Below, one piece after another: positions 34,810 through 44,800 of a stretch of DNA of 64,000 bases. The position numbers and the translations under genes are program-made. Below the pieces are notes generated by a model. The model was not told the DNA's origin and did not search any database. It saw only the letters and a program-made list of their open reading frames with translations. The stretch is from Variovorax sp. PCZ-1. GTDB taxonomy: Bacteria > Pseudomonadota > Gammaproteobacteria > Burkholderiales > Burkholderiaceae_C. The DNA lies in the NCBI RefSeq assembly GCF_018413605.1, contig NZ_JAHCDN010000002.1, positions 62,001-126,000 on the forward strand. Reading direction: 5' to 3'. The number at the start of each line of letters is the position of its first letter. Position 1 is the stretch's first letter.

Positions 34810-36599
34810 GCGCTCAAGGGTTCATCTTTGGTGCTGCGCAGCATGCAGCTGCTGCTGGGCTCAGTGGATGCGCCCGGCAGCGTGAGCTGGAGTCTGAGCA
34901 AGCGTTTGTCGCGGGAAACTGTGGCTGTGGTGTTGGCCGCATTGCCGCACAGCAAAGCCAGATCTTCCAATTTATGTATGCGCCAATCATCCACAGCCAG
35001 CCACTCATCACCTGGGGCGAAGCCAGCCTGTTGGGCCAAGCCGCCCGTCAGCACATTCTTGATAATGAGGCTGCCGCTGGATTCACTCACCCGCAACCCC
35101 AGACGCTGCGCCATGGGCAAAGAAGCGCCTGGCTCGGCTGTCATGCTCACGCCATGCGCTTCGAGTAACTCTTGCAAAGGTAAATCACCTGTGCCATGCA
35201 CCCAAGCGGCGATCTCTTTCGCATAGGAGCGCCCTGAAAGTTGCTGCAGGGCTGCAGCGAAATCTGCCTCGGTGATACCGCCTTGGCCTTTCTCAGAGGC
35301 TTTGGATTGTTTCCATAGCAAGCGCATCACCTCATCGAGCGAAGTGGTTTTGCTTCCCTTTCCACCTTTGCGTAAGCTGAGATCAAAACACAAGCCCACC
35401 AAAGAGCCCTTGGTGTAGTAGCTCACCGTGGCATTGGGTGTGTTCTCGTCTTGCCGATAGTATTTCACCCAAGCATCCATGCTGGCCTGCGCCACGCTTT
35501 GCACTTTGCGCCCAGGCGTTTGCTGCACTTGATTGATGGCTTTGGAGAGCAGGCGCAGGTATTGCGTCTGATCAATCAAACCGGCTCTGCGCAGAATCAG
35601 ATCGTCGTAATAACTCGTGAAGCCTTCGAAGAACCACAGCATCTGGGTGTAGCTTTCTTGGGCGTAGTCGTAGGGCAAAAATTCTTGGGGCTTTAGGCGC
35701 TTCACATTCCACGTGTGGAAATACTCGTGGCTGATCAAGCCGAGCAAGGTGGTGTAGCCTTCAGATGGTTTGGTCATGCCGATACGCGGCAGATCGCGTC
35801 GGCTGCAAATCAGCGCTGTGCTGGCACGATGCTCTAAGCCGCCGTAGCCATCATCCACCGCATTGAGCATGAACACATAGCGGTCAAACGGGGGTTGCGC
35901 ATCTTTGCCGTGCCAGAACTGCAATTCGGCCTCAACGATTTTTTTCGTATCGGCCAGCAATCTCGCGCCATCAAAAGAAGCTGGCGCACCGCTCACCACA
36001 AACTCATGCTTGACACCGCGCAGCGTGAAGCTGCCGTGCCAGCACTGCTGATCTGAACCGATTTCAAAAGGCGTGTCGGCCAAATGATCGTAATCCTCAA
36101 ACACATACTCGCCCAGCAGCTTATGAGATGCTTTTTTAGAGGGTTTTAGGGGTTTTGCCGGCGTAAATACTGCGCAGAGTGCTTCTGAATTGATAGCGTT
36201 TAGAGAGAGACCATGCTCTTTTTCTTCCTGCCCCTCGACGCGCAAACACAGTGAGGTGGGATTGAAAAACGCACGCTGAGCATCTAACCAAGCCGTGCGC
36301 ACAGAATTGTCAAAGGCATACACCTCGTAGCTGATCACCAAAGGCTTGGCCGTGCTGCTCTTGATGCGCCAAGTGCATTTATCCAGTTGCTCTGCGGCGC
36401 AGGCTTTGCCGTCTTGGCTGGCAGACAAGTTTTGCACATGCTTAGAAAACTCGCGCACCATGTAGCTGCCCGGAATCCAAACTGGCAGGCTCACGGTTTG
36501 CAATCTTGCGGGCTTCGCCACAGTGAGCGTCACGCGCCACAGATGTGCATGCACATTGGCTGCTTCAATCAGATAGTGAACAGGTATCGCTTTGATCAT
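34794..36599 (-). CDS. M61 family metallopeptidase with PDZ domain
   Basis: 601 residues, glycyl aminopeptidase-like M61 family. The zinc motif HEYFH lies near residue 289 (GLISHEYFHTWNVKRLKP), with the downstream Glu in EGFTSYYDDLILRRAGL. A PDZ domain is at the C-terminus (LRVSESSGSLIIKNVLTGGLAQ, GFAPGDEWLAVDDWRI). No signal peptide, so it is probably cytoplasmic. In the N-terminal domain, INSEALCAVFTPAKPLKPSK is encoded by repeat copy 9 and looks like an inserted surface loop. Confidence 0.9.
   Translation of the reverse strand: MIKAIPVHYLIEAANVHAHLWRVTLTVAKPARLQTVSLPVWIPGSYMVREFSKHVQNLSASQDGKACAAEQLDKCTWRIKSSTAKPLVISYEVYAFDNSVRTAWLDAQRAFFNPTSLCLRVEGQEEKEHGLSLNAINSEALCAVFTPAKPLKPSKKASHKLLGEYVFEDYDHLADTPFEIGSDQQCWHGSFTLRGVKHEFVVSGAPASFDGARLLADTKKIVEAELQFWHGKDAQPPFDRYVFMLNAVDDGYGGLEHRASTALICSRRDLPRIGMTKPSEGYTTLLGLISHEYFHTWNVKRLKPQEFLPYDYAQESYTQMLWFFEGFTSYYDDLILRRAGLIDQTQYLRLLSKAINQVQQTPGRKVQSVAQASMDAWVKYYRQDENTPNATVSYYTKGSLVGLCFDLSLRKGGKGSKTTSLDEVMRLLWKQSKASEKGQGGITEADFAAALQQLSGRSYAKEIAAWVHGTGDLPLQELLEAHGVSMTAEPGASLPMAQRLGLRVSESSGSLIIKNVLTGGLAQQAGFAPGDEWLAVDDWRIHKLEDLALLCGNAANTTATVSRDKRLLRLQLTLPGASTEPSSSCMLRSTKDEPLSAWLLG
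36133..36204 (+). repeat. Dispersed palindromic element, copy 9, inside the M61 gene
   Basis: GGGTTTTGCCGGC, then TACTGCGCAGAGTGCTTCTG and AATTGATAGCG. The host gene reads it on the opposite strand as EALCAVFTPAKP. Confidence 0.82.
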
Positions 36600-36602
36600 G
36601 AA

Positions 36603-38168
36603 TTACCTTTTTAGCAAGGCGCGGATTTTCAGACCCGATGCCCAGCATGCTCCAAAATAGATAGCAGCTGATGCAGACAGAACGCCGGCGAGAAGCCCGA
36701 TCCGCTGCAAATAAGTGCTCTGCATCGCCACCCAATCCACGGCCTGCGCACTCCACAATAAAAAAACCGCCAGCAAGCTGCTCGCCGCCAACACTTGAAT
36801 CGCAAACAAACCCCAGCCCTTACTTGGCGCATAGGTTTTGCTGCGCAGCAAACCTATCAGCAACCAAAGTGCATTGAGCATCGCGCCTAAGCCAATGGAA
36901 AGCGCAAGGCCTGCATGCAAGAGATGGGGTACTAAAAAATAGTTCAAGATTTGCGTGAAGATCAAGACCACCACAGCGATCTTCACGGGTGTTTTGATGT
37001 CTTGTTTGGCATAGTAAGCCGGTGCGAGCACCTTGATCGCCACAAGGCCAAGCAAGCCAGAGCCATAGCCCATGAGCGCCAGCGCCACTTGCTGCACATC
37101 CGTGCCCTTGAATGCGCCATAGTGATACAGCACAGCCACCAGCGGCGTGGCAAAGCACAGCAAGGCCACAGCGCTTGGGACAGCGAGCAGCACCACGAGG
37201 CGCAGCCCCCAATCAATCATCGAAGAAAATTTGTCGTGATCACCGCTGGCTTTAGCCGCGGCCAACTGCGGCATGAGAACGACACCTAAAGCCACGCCTA
37301 GCATGGCCGTAGGAAATTCCATCAAACGATCAGCAAAGCTCAGCCAGCTCACCGAGCCTGTGGCCAGATGCGAGGCGATTTGCGTGTTAATCAGCAGCGA
37401 GATTTGCGCCACGCTCACGCCGAGCAGGGCGGGTAGCATCAGGGTTAGTATGTTTTTGATAGCAGGCTGCGCAGTGTATTCGCCGGCTAAACGTGGATTG
37501 AGCTTAAATTTTGGTAGCAAATTTAACTTCTTCAAGGCCAGCAGCTGCACACCCAACTGCATGACGCCGCCCAGCATCACGCCAGCGGCGAGCGAATAAA
37601 TTGGCTCAATGCCTCGCGCTTTGAGCTGAGGCGCAAGCAGCCAAGCCGCTGCAATCATCGCCACATTGAGCAGTACGGGCGTGGCCGCAGGCACAGCAAA
37701 TTTCTTCCAAGTATTGAGCACGCTCGAACACAGCGCCACCAGTGACATGAAGGCGATGTACGGGAACATGAATCGGGTCATCAGCACCGAAACTTCAAAC
37801 GCACGCGGCGTTTGCTGCAAGCCACTGGCCATCGCCCAAACCAGCAGCGGCGCAGCAGCCACGCCGATCACACAGGTGATGATCAAAGCCCAAAGCAGCA
37901 CCGTGCCGACTTGATCCACGAGTTGCTTGGTCGCCTCCTCGCCGTTTTTCTCTTTGCTCGCTGCGAGCACGGGTACAAAAGCTTGGCTGAACGCGCCCTC
38001 GGCAAACAGGCGACGCAACAAATTTGGAATACGGAAGGCCACATTGAATGCATCCGTCATCGCTGATGCGCCAAACATCGCAGCCACCACCAGCTCACGC
38101 ACCAAGCCCGTGATGCGCGAAGCTAGCGTCCAGGCAGAGACGAGAGAGGCGGATTTGAAGAGAGACAT
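36603..38168 (-). CDS. murJ: Lipid II flippase MurJ (MviN)
   Basis: 521 residues with about 14 membrane helices. Family motifs: the N-terminal SAWTLASRITGLVRELVVA, FRIPNLLRRLFAEGAFSQAFVP, and MLPALLGVSVAQISLLINTQIAS. It flips lipid-linked peptidoglycan precursor across the inner membrane. LAGEYTAQPAIKN in the cytoplasmic linker before the MLPALLG helix is encoded by repeat copy 10. Divergent from trmL and only 3 bases from the M61 gene. Confidence 0.95.
   Translation of the reverse strand: MSLFKSASLVSAWTLASRITGLVRELVVAAMFGASAMTDAFNVAFRIPNLLRRLFAEGAFSQAFVPVLAASKEKNGEEATKQLVDQVGTVLLWALIITCVIGVAAAPLLVWAMASGLQQTPRAFEVSVLMTRFMFPYIAFMSLVALCSSVLNTWKKFAVPAATPVLLNVAMIAAAWLLAPQLKARGIEPIYSLAAGVMLGGVMQLGVQLLALKKLNLLPKFKLNPRLAGEYTAQPAIKNILTLMLPALLGVSVAQISLLINTQIASHLATGSVSWLSFADRLMEFPTAMLGVALGVVLMPQLAAAKASGDHDKFSSMIDWGLRLVVLLAVPSAVALLCFATPLVAVLYHYGAFKGTDVQQVALALMGYGSGLLGLVAIKVLAPAYYAKQDIKTPVKIAVVVLIFTQILNYFLVPHLLHAGLALSIGLGAMLNALWLLIGLLRSKTYAPSKGWGLFAIQVLAASSLLAVFLLWSAQAVDWVAMQSTYLQRIGLLAGVLSASAAIYFGACWASGLKIRALLKR
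37448..37490 (+). repeat. Dispersed palindromic element, copy 10, inside murJ
   Basis: TTTTTGATAGCAGGCTGCGC followed by AGTGTATTCGCCGGC, reverse orientation. The host gene reads AGEYTAQPAIK from the opposite strand. Confidence 0.7.
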
Positions 38169-38227
38169 CAGAGTTTTGGCTTTCCCTTAAGTTTAACTGG
38201 GTGACCCAGCTGCACGACAATACAGCC

Positions 38228-38692
38228 ATGTTCAATGTGATCTTGTTCCAACCCGAAATCCCGCCCAACACCGGCAACGTGATCCGCCTATGCGCCAACA
38301 CCGGCTGCACTTTGCACCTGATCGAGCCGCTGGGCTTTTCCATGGAAGACCGCTACATGCGTCGCGCAGGGCTGGATTATCACGAATACGCTTCCACTCA
38401 CAAGCATGCTTCGTGGCAAGCTTTTCTGAGCACCTGCCAACCTAAACCCAACCGCATCTTCGCTTTCACCACGCGCGGTAGCCATAGCGTGTTTTCGCAA
38501 ACTTTCGCAGCAGGAGATTGGCTGCTCTTCGGCTCTGAAACCGCTGGCCTGCCTGCAGACTTGCGAGATGGTTTCCCACCCGAGCAACGCCTACGCCTGC
38601 CTATGCGCGAGGGTCAACGGAGTTTGAATCTATCGAACGCCGTGGCCGTAAGCGTGTTTGAGGCTTGGCGGCAGAATGGCTTTGTTAGTTAG
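38228..38692 (+). CDS. trmL: tRNA (cytidine/uridine-34 2'-O)-methyltransferase TrmL
   Basis: 154 residues, SPOUT superfamily. Characteristic blocks: FQPEIPPNTGNVIRLCANTG, the SAM-binding knot LLFGSETAGLP and RLPMREGQRSLNLSNAVAV. It methylates the wobble ribose of tRNA-Leu. ATG 38228 gives the normal N-terminus MFNVILFQPE; upstream in-frame codons to 38201 are not conserved. Divergent from murJ. Confidence 0.95.
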   Translation: MFNVILFQPEIPPNTGNVIRLCANTGCTLHLIEPLGFSMEDRYMRRAGLDYHEYASTHKHASWQAFLSTCQPKPNRIFAFTTRGSHSVFSQTFAAGDWLLFGSETAGLPADLRDGFPPEQRLRLPMREGQRSLNLSNAVAVSVFEAWRQNGFVS

Positions 38693-38715
38693 CGTGAGCG
38701 GTTATCAACGAATAG

Positions 38716-38793
38716 AACGCAAAAGACGCAAAAAAACGCAAAAAAACGCAAAAGACGCAGAAAACAGCTTGTATTTTCTGCGTCTTTTGCGTT
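38716..38793 (+). terminator. Repeat array and 20-bp perfect hairpin between convergent genes
   Basis: AACGCAAAAGACGCAGAAAA (38745-38764) and its exact reverse complement (38774-38793) form a 20-bp stem with a 9-nt loop. Upstream, 38716-38750 holds related direct repeats of the unit AACGCAAAA. It lies between trmL and the chpA-like gene, which converge, and probably acts as a bidirectional terminator. Confidence 0.75.
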
Positions 38794-38836
38794 CCTCTGT
38801 TTGAGGTGGCAAGGGCTTAAAGCAAAGCTATCAAAC

Positions 38837-41800
38837 TCAGACTGTCGCCTCTTCCCGCGCATACCGACGAATCAAGCTCAGCAGCTCTTCTTCGTTGTAG
38901 GGCTTACCGAGGTAGTGGTTCGCACCCAATTCAAACGCATATTCACGATGCTTTTCAGCGATACGTGAAGTGATCATGATCGTGGGCAGGTGTTTGAGCT
39001 TGTCGTCGGCACGCACATTGCGTAGCAGATCAAAGCCATCCATACGCGGCATTTCAATGTCTGACAAGATCACCGATGGCAACTCTTCAGCCAAACGCTC
39101 CAGCGCTTGCAAGCCATCGGCTGCCATCGTCACACGGTAGCCTTCGCGCTGCAGCAGGCGCTGCGTCACGCGGCGCACAGTGATGGAATCGTCCACCACG
39201 AGCACGAGGGGCACGGTCGGCGGCGAGATTGAAGCGGGATTGGCAGGCACGAGTGGCACGACGGGCTGCGCATCGCCTGAGAGCTCACGCGGCACAGCAT
39301 CGCTGATATCGAGCGAGCCCATTTGCGAAGACACGGCCTGAGATTCGAGCGCATGCGGTTGCGCTGGATCGAAGCTCATGGCGCGGGCTTGTGCGCCATA
39401 CACCGTGGCCAAGGCGACAGGGTTGTAGATCAGAGCCACAGCACCTGAAGCCAGCACCGTCATGCCAGCCAAGCCAGGCAAGCGAGACAGCTGAGGGCCG
39501 AGGTTTTTCACCACCACCTCTTGGTTACCCAACACTTCGTCAATGTGCACGGCCACGCGCTGCGCTGCTGAGCGGAACACGGCCACCGGCATGGTCTTGG
39601 TCGCTGGCTCAGAGCTGGCGGAGGAATGCTGCAAGAGCGCGCCGGCCCAGAAGAAGGGCAGGCTCTCGCCAGCGTAATCGTAAGTGCCGCTGTTGTAGGC
39701 TGACTGCAGCTCCTTGAGAGAGGCGCGGCGCACGATCTCGATCAAGTTGGCTGGGATACCGATGGCCAGCTCGCCAATGCGCATCATCACCACCTGCGTC
39801 ACAGCAGTAGTGAGCGGCAACACCAGCTTGAAGCTCGTGCCTTGGCCAGCGGATGTCGATGTCTCGATGCGGCCACCCAAAGCAACCACCTCAGAGCGCA
39901 CCACGTCCATACCGACGCCACGGCCTGAGAGTTCAGTCACCGTAGCAGCTGTCGAGAAGCCGGGGGTGAAGATCAAGTTGGCGGCATCGTTGTCTGCAAG
40001 CGCTGCATCGTGACCAATCAAGCCCTGCGAAATGGCTTTTTCACGGATACGAGCGATATTCAAACCTGCGCCATCATCACGGAATTCAATCGATACGTCG
40101 TTACCTTCTTGGTGCAAGGTAATCACGATCTCGCCGCTGGCCGCTTTGCCAGCTGCCGTACGCGCTTCGGCCGCCTCGATGCCGTGAGCCACGCAATTGC
40201 GAAGCAAGTGCTCGAAGGCTGGCGTCATACGATCGAGCACGCCACGATCCATCTCAATCGTGCCGCCCAAGATATCGAGCTTGACCTGCTTGCCAGCATC
40301 CTTGCCGGCTTGGCGCACCACGCGATACAAGCGCTCGGAAATGCCTTCAAATTCCACCATGCGCGTGCGCAGCAAATCGCGCTGCAAATCACGGGTTTGG
40401 CGCGCTTGCATCACCAAATCGTCTTCGGTCGATTCAATCGTGCGTTGGATGTTGCGCTGCACGGTTGCCACGTCGTTCACCGATTCGGCCATCATGCGGG
40501 TGAGTTCCTGCACGCGGGTGTAGCGGTCAAATTCCAGTGGGTCAAAGTTCGCTTCGGCTTCTTTGGCTTGCTGAATGCGCGTCTGCATCTGCGATTCAGC
40601 TTGCACATCGAGCTCGCGCAGTTGGGTGCGCAGCTTTTCTAAGTTGCCGCCCAAATCGGTGAGCGAGCCGCGCAACTGCGACAGCTCAGCTTCCAAACGG
40701 GCACGCGTGATCATCACCTCACCTGCTTGGTTCATCAAGCGATCCAAGAGTTGAGCGCGAACGCGTACCGTTTGGCCAGGTGCTGTACGAACTGGGGCAG
40801 CTGGCGTGACCATTCCAGCCGCGCCCACCACAGGTTGTAAAGGTTGAGCAGGTGATGCTTGAACAGCTGGTGTGTTGGCAAGCACAGCGCCTGCGGCCAC
40901 AACAGGGGCTGCAGTGCTTACAGAAGAGGGCTTGGCTGGCTCGTTGGCCAAGGCTGGATTGCGCAGCACATCAAAGGTGTGCTGCATACCATCGAGCTGC
41001 GCCATCAGCGGCTCAATATCCGCAGACTGCGCGCCCTCGTGGGGCACGGCCTCAACGTTGGATTCCATGCGGTGAGCCATCTCACCGAGGCGCATCGCAC
41101 CGGCCAAGCGGGCACTGCCCTTCAAGGTATGCAAACCGCGCAACACTTCGCCGCGCGCACTCATATTGTCTGGGCGTGCGGTCCATTGGCGCAGCGCAGA
41201 AGCGGTGACCGGGAAAATCTCTTGCGCTTCTTCTTCGAAGATTTCAAACAAATCGGGATCGAGCGCGTCAACCGCGTCGATCTCGTCGTCGATCTCGTCT
41301 TGGCCGATCTGGCGGCTACGCACAGCTAGCACGGGGGCTTCTGTGAGGCTGGCCGCAGTTTGAACCGATGTAACTGGCGCAGGCGCTGCAACAGGTTTGA
41401 TGGTCGGCTCTGGGGCAGGCTCGGGCGGCAAGGCTTTGACCGCTTCTTCGACGGCAAGCACCTCAGCTGGCGCTGCGGCTGGCTCGGCAGCGAAGGCGGC
41501 AGTGGCAGCAACAGCAGCTGTGGCGATAGCAGCAGGCGCGATGATTTCTGGCGTTGCCCAGCTAGGCGCAGGCGCTGGCTCAGCCGCGGTAGCGGGCGTT
41601 TCTGCTAGCGTGCTGAAAGCCGACGGCAAATCAAATGCTATTGAATCAGGAGCACTCTGCGCAGATTCTGTGCCGGCTATAGGCTGTTTTTCATCTAAAT
41701 CGATGGTGCTGGCAGATGAATCATCTGTGAGTGTGGCCAGCGCCGATGCACTCGGCGTGAATGGCGCTTGCATGCAATGCGCCAAATCAGCCTCAATCTT

Positions 41801-44800
41801 TGGCGAGCTGTCTTTCAAAATGCCAGCGGCAAACTGATGCAGCAAATGGCGAACCTCTTCAGCAGCGCTCACAAACAAAGTAGCGTGAACATGCGGATCG
41901 TAATCACCATCTTCTTCAATGCGCTGCATGTGGATCAGGGTGTTCTCCAGTGAACGCGCCAAGCCAGACAAAGCAGAGAAGCCCACCGTGGCGGAACTGC
42001 CAGCCAAGGAGTGCGCGAACGCCACGGCATCATGAGGCACTTTGGCATGTGGCTCCATCGCCCATTCAGCCAAGCCATTGGCCAAACGGCGAGACCACTC
42101 ATCAGCTTCGTTGAGATAGACGTTGTAAAGCGGCAGGCTCACGCGCAGCGGGCCCACGGCTTTGAATTGCTCCTCTGCGGCATACGCGCCCACACCGGGC
42201 ATGCCTACAAAGGCAGCTGGCGTTGGTGTTGTCTTGCCAGTTCCAGATGCAAGCGCAGCTGCAGAACCAAGAGCGCCTGCAGCGGCAGCTGCTCCAGCGC
42301 CCCACCAGTTGGCAGATGATTCGGCAGTAGCAGATGAGCCACCCTGAAGATCAATCCCTAAATCTCCCAAGGTGCTGGGCTGGGTGTGGGGCGAGAGCGC
42401 AGCAGGGACAGTTGCTGTGCTGATGAAATCGCTTGGTCCTGTTGCCTCAGGCGCAGCCATTCTTGTCGGCATGGCCTGCAAAGTAGTCGCCATTGCGGTA
42501 GCAGCATAAGCACCGGCTTCAGGCGAAGTGGGTGCAGGAACAGGGGCTGGCAGAGGAAGGTTTTGCAGTGCCTCCAAATCCATTTTGCTGATCGTGAAGT
42601 CGTCATGTTCCGGCATGCTGGGCGAGTCCATTGCCAAAACATCTTCGGCCGATGCCTCAACCAGAGGCATCTCGGCTGAAATCACAGCGGAGTCGTCCAT
42701 GGCCATCATGGCGCGCTCAAATTCAGCCAGCTCTTCAGCTGTGATGAGTGCTTCTTGCTCTGATGCCGTAGGCATCTCTGCAGTCAATTCGATACTCGAG
42801 CCGGCATCGGCGGTCACCACAGTCGATGCAATCGGCTCTTCAGGCAAAGTCGCAGCAACGATGGGTTCGGAAGCGGCGACTTCGAAATCGAAATCCATGT
42901 CCAGATCAAAAGCTGGCTCAATTGTGGCCGCTTCACCAGCTGGTGAAGCCTGTGGTGGCTGCTCGATGGAGGGCATCACGGGTGTTGCGATGGTGACTAC
43001 TGGCTCTGGCTCAAGCAGCACAGGCGAAGAAACAGGCGCAAAATTTTGATCGAGATCACCCAAATGCAGTGAAAAATCAGGCTCGGGGGCTGCAGGTGCA
43101 GGCACTGCTGGCAAGCTGAGGTCTGGCAGGTCGAGCTCAGGCAAAGTCAGAGCTGGCTCAGGTTCAGCGATGAGAGAAGCTGCGACAGCGGCGAGCGCGC
43201 CAGCAGCAGCGGCTGGGATAGCCATCGCAGGTGTTTCTGGAGCGGGTATTTCTTCAGCAGCGGCCTTTACAACAGGTGCAACCCGTTCAGGCAAAGTTTC
43301 TGAAATGGCTTGTGGTGCTGCATCCAGCACGATGGGCTGGAATTGACCATGCAAGCGCAAAGCGTCCGCACTGGTGCGGAAGGGCGCTGAGCTGCGCTGT
43401 TTGCCACCACCTGCAGCGATTTCTTCGATCCAAGTTTGGTGTGCTTGCAGGGCTTGGGTCGACAATTCACAAAGTTGAGTCGTGGCTGGCTTTTGCTCCG
43501 CAAGCCAAGCATTCATCACCTGCTCCATCGACCAAGCAGCTTCGCCAAACACATTGAGCCCCACCATACGTGAGCTGCCCTTCAAAGTGTGGAAAGCACG
43601 ACGAAGGGTGGTCATCTCGCCGATATTGTTCGGCTCGGCAACCAGGGCTTGCGTCGCAGCCAGACCATTGGCAGCCACTTCGCGCGCCTCTTCCAAGAAG
43701 ATGTCCAGCAGCTCAGGATCAACTTCATCGGCATCGACGATCACAGGTGCTGTGGACGCGGCAGAAACAGGAGCCGGAGCAACTGCTGCGGTGGCAGCCA
43801 TAGCCGCCATGGGCAATGTTGCATCGGGGTTGAAGCTGGCTGCCTGGGCAGGAGCTGGTCTCACGACCTCAGGCTCCTCCACAATGGTACGACCCATCAA
43901 TGGCTTGAGCTCACCTTCGGCATCGTCAAACACAAACAACTTTTTGGCGAGCACCGGCTGATAGCTCAGCATATCGATCAGGAAGCCTAAAGCGCCCAGA
44001 TTGTTGCCCAGCTTATTGAACATCGCGGTGTTGGCTGCAGTGTTGGCATCATCTGTCGAGACAATGATGTGTTCCACGTTGTCGCGCATGCGAGTAACAG
44101 CCAGCTGTGCGTGATCCAAACCGAGTACGGTCAGCACGCCACGCATCTGTGTGAGCTTGCCAGGCACATCGCTCAGCAGCACCTTGTCTTGCGGATCGCG
44201 GAAGAAAGCATCCATCAATTTCTCAAGCTCGCCCAAGGTCAACTTGAGCTCGCCCACGACCGAGCCCATGGTCTGGCGATCACTCACGCGGCGATACAGC
44301 TCTTCCATCCAAGATTCGAGGGGCTGGCTGTCTGCGCCGCCGCGAGCCATTTGCACGCGCTGCGCCAAATGCCCCATGCGATTGGCTTGTTGTTTGTCTT
44401 CCGGATCAAAGTCTTCGAAACTGGCTTCAAGATACAAAATGGCAGTCGCTACTTCCATGCCAAGCGCCGGTTCTGGCGGTTTTTGCTGGCGGGCCGTGCT
44501 GTCCACCACCTCGTTCATGGCAGTGATGAGACTCTGCCCTGAGGTAGGCAAGAGTTTGCCAATCGAATCGACCAGCAAAGACATCTGATCTTGCACTGGC
44601 TTGGCCTTGGTGAGTTCGCCAGCAGTGAAAGCTGACCAAGATTCTTTGAGCTGACCAATTCGTTTGCGCGCTTGCACCAGGAAGGTAGGGTCAAAGTGGC
44701 CGTAAAAACTCTTGCTGTAATCGACCGGAATGTGGTTTGCCAACCCATAGACCATACGCACTTCACCCAGCAATGGCGTCATGCCTTGAGGTGTGGCTTG

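Noticed and set aside
36649-36685. Possible further repeat copy at the 3' end of murJ (ATAGCAGCTGATGCAGA to CGCCGGC)
   Set aside because: Only about two thirds of core positions match and the encoded residues are ordinary for a C-terminal MurJ helix, so chance cannot be excluded.
38716-38764. Direct repeats read as a CRISPR array
   Set aside because: Units are about 9-14 bases with no spacers of constant length and no cas genes nearby.
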